Source: Siphonodentalium dalli (Eukaryota > Mollusca > Scaphopoda > Gadilida > Siphonodentaliidae). Taken from it: DNA of 64,000 nt. The stretch's first letter is position 1. Every line of letters starts with the position of its first letter. Below the pieces are notes generated by a model that was not told the DNA's origin, did no database searches, and was given only the letters and a program-made list of their open reading frames with translations. Positions 1-9,007 of this stretch are shown piece after piece. A program made the translations under genes and the position numbers. The DNA lies in NCBI GenBank assembly GCA_032622095.1, contig CP136068.1, positions 158,731,465 through 158,795,464 of the forward strand. The letters are read 5' to 3'.

Positions 1-51
1 ATGCTCCGTAATCTGCTATGTGCTCCGTCATGAGAGACCAGTACAACCCAT

Positions 52-126
52 AGACAGCCCCACATAGACTGGTGCAGATGACACTCCGTAGTGCATGCTT
101 CCATCTGTGTGAGGCTCACAGTGGGA
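52..126. repeat. Hairpin-forming repeat, AGCCCCACATAGAC family (copy 1)
   Basis: Imperfect inverted repeat: ACCCATAGACAGCCCCACATAG on the left pairs with TCTGTGTGAGGCTCACAGTGGG on the right. The same family forms a better hairpin at 15942-16010 and a related one at 2647-2733. The window probably starts inside a cluster of these hairpins. Function unknown; a foldback or MITE relic is the simplest reading. Confidence 0.6.
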
Positions 127-213
127 AAATGCACACACAAAAAATTCTGAAAAACATCACTAATAAGAAGAACTTGGAGAAATAGATAAACTTTGTTCAT
201 TTATTCATTATTG

Positions 214-350
214 ATCAGGTCTGGCAATTCCCAATTACAGCTACAGTAGATATTGTAGCTACATTTGACTATCGTAAGACAATATTTTACCAATTTGCAT
301 TGCATGTAAGCATTACCGCGAGCTGTTGCAACTAAGGGTGAGGGGTATTA
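214..350 (+). repeat. Dispersed direct repeat, member 1 (copy 1)
   Basis: About 137 bp from TCAGGTCTGGCAATTCCCAA to GGGTGAGGGGTATTA. A diverged direct copy lies at 4120-4266 in the same unit. It includes a small dyad around TAGCTACA and ends with GCATTACCGCGAGCTGTTGC. Copy 2 equivalents are 16237-16373 and 20089-20235; copy 3 equivalents are 33760-33896 and 37672-37819. Confidence 0.75.
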
Positions 351-438
351 TCTTGTATTATTATGTTACACCATCATTGCCGATGACAGGAATTTCAGAC
401 CTAAATGTGAAATAAATATAGAAAATTATGCTACTGTT

Positions 439-580
439 GGTTTAAAAATCAAACTTCCCCGCTAATTATTGGTCTAAAATCAAACTTCCCCGCTAATTAT
501 TGGTCTAAAATCAAACTTCGCCGCTAATTATTGGTCTAAAAATCAAACTTCCTCGCTAATTATTGGTCAGAAAATCAAAC
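439..580 (+). repeat. 31-bp minisatellite, four units (copy 1)
   Basis: Tandem units of about 31 bp containing AAATCAAACTTCCCCGC followed by TAATTATTGGTCT. Four units are present here and in copy 3, two in copy 2, so this locus records unequal exchange between macro-units. Confidence 0.9.
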
Positions 581-626
581 AATGTGAACAGTTGCAACCT
601 TATGAGGTGTAGAATTTCCAACAAAT

Positions 627-1094
627 CAAGTCTGAGTTTAGTGTGCCTGTCATTTGCAGAATGAGGTCTCCAGAGGGTGAATTTAGTGATGCTATCCTGC
701 ACAGTGGGCTAGCAGCACCAAATTCACCCTTTGGGGACCTCATTCTGCATGGCCTTATGTGCTATGGGAGACATACATGTAGACTCAGATAGAAGTTCCC
801 AAATGGTGAATATTATTATGTACACCAATTGGGAACCTTGATTATGCAATGTGTCGTCTGCCAATTTGAGGACATAGAGAAACTAAACTAAAAAAGAAAT
901 AGAATATACGTGAAGAGAAGTTTCTATAGAAATTTTATTATAAAAAAAAAACTTTCTCGAGAAGATGAGGCCATGCAGAATGAAGTCCCCATAGGGATGA
1001 ATTTGGTGATGCTAGCCCACTGTGAGGGGCAGCGTCACTAAATTCACCCTCTGGGGACCTCATTCTGCAAATGACAAACTAAACTCAGGCTTGG
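627..1094. mobile_element. Composite foldback element, ~468 bp (copy 1)
   Basis: The outer ends are inverted: CAAGTCTGAGTTTAGTGTG on the left pairs with AACTAAACTCAGGCTTGG on the right. Just inside each end lies a ~95-bp hairpin (655-749 and 974-1069) with arms carrying GCAGAATGAGGTC and GACCTCATTCTGC. Between them is a smaller dyad, GTTCCCAAATGGTGAAT with AATTGGGAAC, and a ~130-bp linker. There is no open reading frame for a transposase, so it is non-autonomous if mobile. I could not define a target-site duplication. Confidence 0.7.
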
Positions 1095-1820
1095 TATGAA
1101 TAAATGTTGAGGGTTTACCTCCGTTCCATGTGACTATGAATGCTTAGGGTTTACCTCCATACCTTGTGACTATTACATCCGTTGATATGAGAACTTATTT
1201 AAAGACTCATCGCAATTTTCCTCATTCACATACGTGTCTGCATAAAATCGACATTCAAGTTATTTATGATAGTTTAGAATTTTTATTATCTGTTTTTTCT
1301 CGTCCATTGATTTGGTCCAAGTTTCCTACGACGAAAACAAGCTAGTAAATCGGTTGGGATGATGCTGTTTCATGTCAAAGCCCCCATGTATACATGTATG
1401 TCTTTCTATATCAGGGTTTAGTGTTGATGACCCGCTCACCTAAAATCCCCAAACTAATAAAATTTCACAATTGTGACTGTAAACCAGTTTATTCCATAGA
1501 AAATATTATATTTGTTCTGAACTTCACAAGAATTGTCAACTGAAAGTAGTAATGTAATGTGAAAAATATATTTTATCACATTGTTTACTTAAATATTTCC
1601 TCATTTGAGCTTGGGAAGTGAGCGTGAATTAATATAAACAAACTGAAGTTACTCGCTATTACTCGGCATATTCTATGCGCAATTAACATGAAAGTTAGAT
1701 TATAATACATTATTATGACTGTAAGATGTCACTCTTTCTGATGTATATAGTATCATGTTTTGATTTGATGGGTAAAATCCATTAAAACTGACCAAAAAAT
1801 CCTGCCACTGAATCTGGGCG
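1095..1820. other. Non-repetitive spacer of the macro-unit (copy 1)
   Basis: AT-rich sequence with no convincing coding frame. A short direct repeat of AGGGTTTACCTCC and TGTGACTAT occurs twice at about 1110-1170. Nothing else recognised. Copies 2 and 3 carry the same stretch at 17054-17779 and 34639-35364. Confidence 0.6.
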
Positions 1821-2219
1821 TTAACCCTTTACCCAACAGAAGGGCCCTGTGCCAATGCATTCTCTTATATATGCGAGTCGACCATAGGTCGCCTCGCATA
1901 TATAAGAGAATGCATTGGCTTAACACATTAAAAATTATAAAATTGTTAAAGAATGTAAGAAAAAATGTTTAAAAGTGTTAATTTTTTTTTTTTTTAGGCC
2001 CATGCATTCTCTTATATATGCGAGGCGACCTATGATCGACTCGCATATATAAGAGAATGCATTGGCACAGGGCATAACTGTAACTATCACAATGTGGTCA
2101 AGGAGCCGGTTCCAATGATATCCAAATTTGTATGGTTCTATTGAGACAGACCGAAGATATTTTAGGCTGTTGAAGCTTTATTTGGCCGGTTTTGGCCGGT
2201 TTGTTGGGTAAAGGGTTAA
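1821..2219. mobile_element. piggyBac-like MITE with TTAA ends (copy 1)
   Basis: Terminal inverted repeats TTAACCCTTTACCCAACA and TGTTGGGTAAAGGGTTAA bound a 399-bp segment. TTAA at both ends followed by CCC is the hallmark of piggyBac-superfamily insertions (TTAA target site, CCY ends). Inside are two long hairpins, 1852-1918 and 2001-2063, each with arms containing GCATTCTCTTATATATGCGA. The two hairpins are mutually inverted and flanked by GGGCCCTGTGCC and GGCACAGGGC, so they may be a second element nested in the MITE. No transposase frame is present. Confidence 0.8.
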
Positions 2220-2388
2220 GTCTGATGATATAGAAAGATAAACTGGTATTCACTGGGCTTTGACGTAAAACAGCGCTATCCCAAGCGATTTCACAAGCTG
2301 GTCTTCATTGAAGGAAACTTGGACTACCATTAACTAATGTTACCAGAAATATCATACGTCAAATATATTCATTTCTCAGCTCAGTGCT

Positions 2389-2403
2389 GGGGGGGGGGGT
2401 GGG
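2389..2403 (+). repeat. Poly-G tract (copy 1)
   Basis: Eleven G, one T, then three G. The same site has 25 G in copy 2 and 24 G in copy 3. Confidence 0.95.
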
Positions 2404-2429
2404 TCCAGCATTAAATAACCTGTACCAGT

Positions 2430-2486
2430 GCATTAATTCTCTTATATATGCAAGTCTCCCATAGCCTTGCATATATAAGATGCAAG
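2430..2486. repeat. Hairpin relic related to the MITE hairpins (copy 1)
   Basis: TGCATTAATTCTCTTATATA followed by TGCAAG pairs with CTTGCATATATAAGATGCA. The arms resemble those inside the piggyBac-like MITE at 1821-2219, so this is probably a decayed solo copy of the same hairpin. It is also present in copies 2 and 3. Confidence 0.6.
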
Positions 2487-2602
2487 GTCAAGGTAGTTAG
2501 GCCAATGTATTCTCTTATCTATGTGAGGCTCCCTATGGGTTTTCTCGTAATTCCAGGAGGCTCCAGTCATGGAAGGGTTAATATATGAACATTTCCCAAG
2601 GG

Positions 2603-3899
2603 AACTACTCGTCAATGAGTGTTTAGTATAGGAAGGGTTAATTTATATAACACTCCCGTATGGAGCCTCACACAGACCCAAGCAGACGAGTCATCAGTGC
2701 ATTGTTCTCTCTGTCTGGGGCTCCATAGAGGTGTCGTCAATGAGTATTTATTAAAGAAAGATTTGATGAATAAATTATTACCTCGTGTGTCGCTGGAAAA
2801 TTTCCTCATCACAATTTATTTGCAAATTCACCCAGAGTTTTCATAGATTATATCTCAATCGCAGTTGGTTGATCAATAAAGGAAATAAGATCTCAAAAGT
2901 TAATTTTATTTGCCTAATAATTATAAAAAGAGACATTGGATCTGTTTTCAAAATATCCATAGAAGTGATGTGAAACGCTACGGTAGGGTAATCAAATAGA
3001 AATGTAGATTAATCTTGTTCAAAGTAGTTATTTTTACAAATATATCCAAATTGACAACAAACACCATCATTTTTATATATTAATTAAATGCAGTGACTCT
3101 CGATGGCGAAATCGCCAATAGATGCGTCCCGAATCGAGTAGTAAATATTTACAATTGACACAGTTAAGATGATGTTTTCTATAGAGTGGTACATTCGATT
3201 TGCTTCAGATTTTCGGGGATGTTAATAGAATGTTACATTCCTACAGTGGGCATAGCTCCTGAATACTATCTTGTCATTTTCACACACCCGAACAAGTACA
3301 TAATATGTTTTTAACCTCTCATTTTCATTTAAGAAATGAATATAGTGTGTGCGTGTAATATTGGGGAATATTGCACTGTTGTCAATTGGGGCACATTGTG
3401 TGAACCACAAAGCTGTTCTCACTAAATGTGCCCACAATGTCCACAGCACAGTATCCCCCATTAACACACACCCACTACATTCATTTCTTATACTTATATA
3501 GCTTTTTGATGATTTATTCCCATAAAAAAAAGCTGAGCGTTCTTATTTATTTTCACTAAATCTGCCAGGAATTTTAGACTAGCACACGCAGCACATGAAG
3601 TCAGCCCAATATAAGATTTCCAAGAACTTAGCAATGATAATGTGTTCAATATAAATAACTGGCTTTAGATGCTAAGCGGCTGAATATTATATAGGTAAAC
3701 AATTTGTGACGTGTTTGTTTTACGGTCTGTGTTATTGGTGTATGAAATGGGTGACCCAATTAGCAATCACTGAACTGGATTTAATGTAACCCAGACGATT
3801 CATAAATGATCAGTTTGAAGGAGTGAAATAAGCACTTGATATGTCTTTGAACACTCATTGACGAGTAGTTACCTTTAAACACTCATTGACGAGTAATGT
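2603..3899. mobile_element. Candidate ~1.3 kb element with inverted ends (copy 1)
   Basis: AACTACTCGTCAATGAGTGTT at the left end is answered by two inverted copies on the right, 3849-3870 and 3878-3899, sharing AACACTCATTGACGAGTA. This suggests a non-autonomous element with ~20-bp inverted ends, the right one duplicated. The interior contains a small hairpin (GGAGCCTCACACAGAC with GTCTGGGGCTCC, about 2654-2732) and no recognisable transposase. No target-site duplication was found. It could instead be chance reuse of a short dispersed motif. Confidence 0.45.
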
Positions 3900-4119
3900 C
3901 AATGTTCAGATAATAAGTTTAACAAATTAACGCAGGTTGTTCGTTGAACTCATTATGTGAACAATTCCCACCAATTAATAGAAATCCTTCTTCATTTGTA
4001 TTATCTGTTCTGTCCATTGTTTGCTTACATTTCTTGTACACCCCTCCAGATTAATAGTAGTCTATCCAATGTATACTTTATAACTGAATGGGTGAATCCA
4101 TTTGGTAAAGAAAGGGTTA

Positions 4120-4266
4120 TCAGGTCTGGCAATTCCCAAATATAGCTACACTAGCTATATGTAGCTATTGTAGCTACATTTGCAAATTGATAAAACAATA
4201 TTTTACCAATTTGCATTACAAGCAAGCATTACCGCGAGCTGTTGCAACTATGGGTGAGGGGTATTA
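4120..4266 (+). repeat. Dispersed direct repeat, member 2 (copy 1)
   Basis: Diverged direct copy of 214-350, sharing TCAGGTCTGGCAATTCCCAA at its start and CGAGCTGTTGCAACTA near its end. The dyad AGCTACA...TGTAGCT is longer here. Confidence 0.75.
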
Positions 4267-4716
4267 TGTTGTTACAACTTATGAAACCACTATCTATGAC
4301 ATTTCGGTTGCACCAGCTTGCGGAATATCTGAGAAGCATAGCTAAGCACATGCATCTGTTTATAAATTGGTTTGCTGGGTGATATGGGACTTGGATCCAT
4401 CAATACCTGGCTCTACTCCAGTAAACACAATCTATTCGATCAGAGATTTCTGGCGACGTAACCGTCACCATTTTCTGCAAAGCTTGTGTACCCATGGATG
4501 TGGTCACATGTGGACACCCCTCCCCCCATTGACCCTCAGTCACGTCCCTGTGTCTGTTTTCTGTCCGGGTTCTCTCAATCCTATAGAAATGTTTATTTGT
4601 TGATTTGTTTGTGTGAAAGCGATTTGTTTGTCATAATAATTTTATTTTCTCCGCCATGCTCTTCTTGATATTTCAGTCTGGGTTATTTATTGTGCGGGGT
4701 AGCTTATATATCAGAT
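4267..4716. other. Non-coding spacer (copy 1)
   Basis: No recognisable gene or repeat. Short open frames are present, but homopolymer-length differences between copies (for example the C run near 4517) disrupt them. Equivalents are 20236-20687 and 37820-38270. Confidence 0.55.
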
Positions 4717-4820
4717 AGAGTAATGCCCTAAGTAATCGACCCCTTAACCACAGCAGAATTATGGGTAACTTTTCAGGATTTTGTCGGAAATATGGCTTGT
4801 TGCCATTTATAGGAAAACTC
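4717..4820 (+). mobile_element. Half of a CAGT-ended hairpin element (copy 1)
   Basis: About 100 bp matching one arm of the long hairpins at 13813-14027 and 14815-15013: GTAATGCCCTAAGTAATCGA through GTCGGAAATATGGCTTG. The second arm is missing and the outer end is degraded (GAGTAATG instead of CAGTAATG). This is a truncated relic. Equivalents lie at 20688-20791 and 38271-38370. Confidence 0.75.
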
Positions 4821-4828
4821 GCGCTTTC

Positions 4829-4972
4829 TGTGAGGATCCAGACAGGATATTCCGAGTCTTATTAACTGAAATCTGTGAGGATCCCGACAGGATATTCCAA
4901 GTCTTGTATACTGAAATCTGTTTTCCTTCACAAACTGATGGTACCAGGCCTGAAAATAATGTGCTGGAAATT
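4829..4972 (+). repeat. Dispersed GATCCCGACAGGATA repeat (copy 1)
   Basis: A ~45-bp segment with GAGGATCC, GACAGGATATTCC and CTGAAATCTG is present twice in tandem, then continues into ACTGATGGTACCAGGCCTGA. A related segment at about 14657-14750 has the same order of motifs in the same orientation. The tandem pair is lost from copy 3. Confidence 0.65.
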
Positions 4973-5359
4973 TGCAGAATGAGGTCCCCAGAGGGTGAAT
5001 TCAGTGATGCTATCCAGCACAACGGTCTACCATAACCAATTTCACCCTCTGGGGACCTCATTCTGCATAGGTCTCATCTTCTGGGGAGTATCTATAGTCT
5101 CAAATTAACGTTTTTATTTACTTTTTCCCTTCTGGGATGTTTCTATATCCCCCTAATTTGCAGAAGATAAAATGCATAATCGAGGTGACTAATGAGTGAA
5201 CATCACCAACTTCAACTGGGGGACTTCAATATGACCATAGGTCTCCCATAGCAGTTTAGGCCAAAGCAGAATGAGGTTCCAAGTGGGTGAATTTGGTGAT
5301 GTTAGCCCACCTTGCGAGATAGCGTCGCTAAATTCACCCTCTGAGGACCTCATTCTGCA
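4973..5359. mobile_element. Composite foldback element, second member (copy 1)
   Basis: Two GCAGAATGAGGTC hairpins (4973-5067 and 5266-5359) bracket a linker homologous to that in 627-1094, in the opposite orientation. The arrangement hairpin-linker-dyad-hairpin is the same. The outer inverted ends are less clear. Copy 2 has it at 20944-21330. Confidence 0.65.
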
Positions 5360-5492
5360 AATGATAGACACACTATTTGCAGGCCTGCATCAATGAGTAT
5401 TTAGAGCAGTATAGCATCGCGCTAAATTTATCACCACACTATACCAATGATGAGGCTCGAATCGACTATTCAAAGATCGCAAAATTGGTGGG

Positions 5493-5560
5493 AATTAACC
5501 CAGACTATATACAAGAAGGCTATGTGAATTAACCCAGACTATATACAAGAAGGCTATGTG
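5493..5560 (+). repeat. 34-bp tandem duplication (copy 1)
   Basis: Two exact 34-bp units, each with AATTAACCCAGACTATATAC then AAGAAGGCTATGTG. Present at 21464-21531 and 38670-38737 in the other copies, so it predates amplification of the macro-unit. Confidence 0.9.
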
Positions 5561-6089
5561 AATTACTTATATTCAGTGCAGGTTACTATATTAAGTTGTT
5601 ACATGGCTCAATTGTTCACTCTCACCAGTTTTCTGTGATAAATTTACCCAGCTTCCAGTTAAGGTTCTCAAAATGTTATTTCATAATAACAATGTTTTTC
5701 ATTATAAACAATAGCCTCTTATTTTACTATTAAATTCTCAGTCAGTGAGAATGAGCTGAGCAAAACTTGATAGGATGAATTTATACTGATATATACACAG
5801 TTGTGATAAGGAAGAGTGATTAAACCTGGTTAACTGTATCACAAATTTCCCCAACCTGGGTAACTTGAATCACAAAAAAATGGTGAGTGACCAATTCAGC
5901 GTTACTATGGCTACCATGTTAACTGAGCTAGATTTATTTCTGCCATACAAACAATGGAATTTGATTTTAGAATTATTTCTTTGTGATGTTTTGTTATGTA
6001 TATAAAAATGTTCACCTTAATCTTGTTCGTCTTTATAACCAAAGCTCCACACCACAACCTCACAAGTGATGCATCATTCATATCACTGT
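5561..6089. other. Non-coding spacer before the C-rich minisatellite (copy 1)
   Basis: AT-rich sequence. A diverged ~30-bp doublet (ACCTGGTTAACTGTATCACA and ACCTGGGTAACTTGAATCAC) lies at about 5825-5875. No gene recognised. Equivalents are 21532-22060 and 38738-39266. Confidence 0.55.
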
Positions 6090-6318
6090 TACATCCCATC
6101 CTTGCCATCATCTTATCACACCCTGCCACTGCTTCATCCCTCCTCTGCCACCATCTCACCCCAACCCTTCCACCAGTCCATCCCAACACTTCCACCATTC
6201 CACTCCACCCCTGCCACCAATCCATCCCACCCTTGTCACCATTGCACCCAACCCCTGCCACCACCTTATACCACTCTTTCCACAATTTTATCCCACATTT
6301 GCCACCATCCCACCGTAA
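6090..6318 (+). repeat. C-rich minisatellite (CCACC/CATCCCA) (copy 1)
   Basis: Degenerate repeats around CCATCCCACC and CTGCCACCA, roughly 20-25 bp per unit, strongly strand-asymmetric (C+A on this strand). Pro/Ser/Thr/His-rich open frames on this strand and Trp/Gly-rich frames on the other are consequences of this composition. It directly abuts the 38-bp array. Confidence 0.85.
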
Positions 6319-9004
6319 CACTAATTTAGTGCAGCGTGCGTTATAAGTGGGTGTAGCACTATTTTAGTGCAGCGTGCGTTATAAGTTGGCGTGCCACTAT
6401 TTCAGTGCAGCGTGCGTTATAAGTGGGCGTGGCACTAATTTAGTGCAGCGTGCGTTATAAGTGGGCGCGGCACTAATTTAGTGCAGCGTGCGTTATAAGA
6501 GGGCGTGGCACGATTTTAGTGCAACGTGCGTTATAAGTGGGCGTGACACTAATTTAGTGCAGCGTGCGTTATAAGTGGGCGTGGCATTAATTTAGTGCAG
6601 CGTGCGTTATAGGTGAGTGCGGCACTAATTTAGTGCAGCGTGCGTTATAGGTGAGCTTGGTACTAATTTAGTGCAGCGTGCGTTATAAGTGGGCGTGGCA
6701 CCAATTTAGTGCAGCGTGCGTTATAAGTGGGCGTGGTACTAATTTAGTGCAGCGTGCGTTATAGGTGAGTGCGGCACTAATTTAGTGCAGCGTGCGTTGT
6801 AGGTGAGCGTGGCACTAATTTAGTGCAGCGTGCGTTATAAGTGGGCGTGGCACTAATTTAGTGCAGCGTGCGTTATAAGTCGGCGTGACACTAATTTAGT
6901 GCAGCGTGCGTTATAGGTGAGTGTGGCACTAATTTAGTGCAGCGTGCGTTATAGGTGAGTGCGGCACTAATTTATTGCAGCGTGCGTTATAGGTGAGCTT
7001 GGTACTAATTTAGTGCAGCGTGCGTTATAAGTGGGCGTGGCACCAATTTAGTGCAGCGTGCGTTATAAGTGGGCGTGGCACTAATTTAGTGAAGTGTGCG
7101 TTATAAGTGGGCGTGGCACTATTCTAGTGCAGCTTGCGTTATAAATGGGCGTGGCACTATTTTAGTGCAGCGTGCATTATAACTGGGCGTGGCACTATTC
7201 TAGTGCAGCGTGCGATATAAGTGGGCGTGGCACTAATTTAGTGCAGCGTGCGTTATAAGTCGGCGTGACACTAATTTAGTGCAGCGTGCGTTATAAGTGG
7301 GCGTGGCACTAATTTAGTGCAGCGTGAGTTATAAGTGGGCGTGACACTATTTTAGAGCAGCGTGTGTTATAAGTGGGCGTGGCACGTTTTAGTGCAGTGT
7401 GCGTTATAACTGGGCGTGGCACTATTCTAGTGCAGCGTGCGATATAAGTGGGCGTGGCACTAATTTAGTGCAGCGTGCGTTATAAGTCGGCGTGACACTA
7501 ATTTAGTGCAGCGTGCGTTATAAGTGGGCGTGGCACTAATTTAGTGCAGCGTGCGTTATAGGTGAGTGTGGCACTAATTTAGTGCAGCGTGCGTTGTAGG
7601 TGAGCGTGGCACTATTCTAGTGCAGCGTGCGATATAAGTGGGCGTGGCACTAATTTAGTGCAGCGTGCGTTATAAGTCGGCGTGACACTAATTTAGTGCA
7701 GCGTGCGTTATAAGTGGGCGTGGCACTAATTTAGTGCAGCGTGCGTTATAGGTGAGTGTGGCCCTAATTTTGTGCAGCGTGCGTTGTAGGTGAGCGTGGC
7801 ACTAATTTAGTGCAGCGTGCGTTATAAGTGGGCGTGGCACTAATTTAGTGCAGCGTGCGTTATAAGTCGGCGTGACACTAATTTAGTGCAGCGTGCGTTA
7901 TAGGTGAGTGTGGCACTAATTTAGTGCAGCGTGCGTTATAGGTGAGTGCGGCACTAATTTAGTGCAGCGTGCGTTATAGGTGAGCTTGGTACTAATTTAG
8001 TGCAGCGTGCGTTATAAGTGGGCGTGGCACCAATTTAGTGCAGCGTGCGTTATAAGTGGGCGTGGCACTAATTTAGTGCAGCGTGCGTTATAAATGGGCG
8101 TGGCAATAATGTAGTGAAGTGTGCGTTATAAGTGGGCATGGCACTAATTTAGTGCAGCGTGCGTTATAACAGAGCGTGGCACTATTCTAGTGCAGCGTGC
8201 GTTATAAGTGGGCGTGGCACTAATTTAGTGCAGCGTGCGTTATAAGTGGGCGTGGCACTATTTTAGTGCAGCGTGTGTTATAAGTGGGCGTGGCACGTTT
8301 TAGTGCAGTGTGCGTTATAATTGGGCGTGGCAATAATGTAGTGAAGTGTGCGTTATAAGTGGGCGTGGCACTATTTTAGTGCATCGTGCGTTATAACAGG
8401 GCGTGGCACTATTCTAGTGCAGCGTGCGTTATAAGTGGGCGTGGCACTAATTTAGTGCAGCGTGCGTTATAAGTCGGCGTGACACTAATTTAGTGCAGCG
8501 TGCGTTATAAGTGGGCGTGGCACTAATTTAGTGCAGCGTGCGTTATAGGTGAGTGCGGCACTAATTTAGTGCAGCGTTCGTTATAGGTGAGCTTGGTACT
8601 AATTTAGTGCAGCGTGCGATATAAGTGGGCGTGGCACTAATTTAGTGCAGCGTGCGTTATAAGTGGGCGTGGCACTAATTTAGTGCAGCGTGCGTTATAA
8701 GTCGGCGTGGCAGTGCAGCGTGCGTTATAGGTGAGTGTGGCACTAATTTAGTGCAGCGTGCGTTATAAGTGGGCGCGGCACTAATTTAGTGCAGCGTGCG
8801 TTATAAGAGGGCGTGGCACGATTTTAGTGCAACGTGCGTTATAAGTGGGCGTGGCACTAATTTAGTGCAGCGTGCGTTATAAGTGGGCGTGGCACTAACT
8901 TAGTGCAGCGTGCGTTATAAGTCGGCGTGACACTAATTTAGTGCAGCGTGCGTTATAAGTGGGCGTGGCACTAATTTAGTGCAGCGTGCGTTATAAGTGG
9001 GCGT
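6319..9004 (+). repeat. 38-bp satellite array, forward arm (copy 1)
   Basis: About 70 tandem units. The consensus in order is CACTAATTTAGTG, CAGCGTGCGTTATAA, GTGGGCGTGG. Unit variants (GTCGGCGTGA, GTGAGTGCGG, GTGAGCTTGG, GTGGGCGCGG) recur in ordered blocks, for example the ATATAAG variant at about 7210, 7440 and 7630, giving local higher-order repeats about five units long. Each unit contains the near-palindrome GCACTAATTTAGTGC and a GGGCGTGGC box. No coding potential. Confidence 0.95.
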
Positions 9005-9007
9005 ACC

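Noticed and set aside
3090-3140. Possible regulatory dyad around GATGGCGAAATCGCCAATAG.
   Set aside because: The short TGGCGAAATCGCCA palindrome is real, but there is no adjacent gene or repeated occurrence within the unit to support a function.
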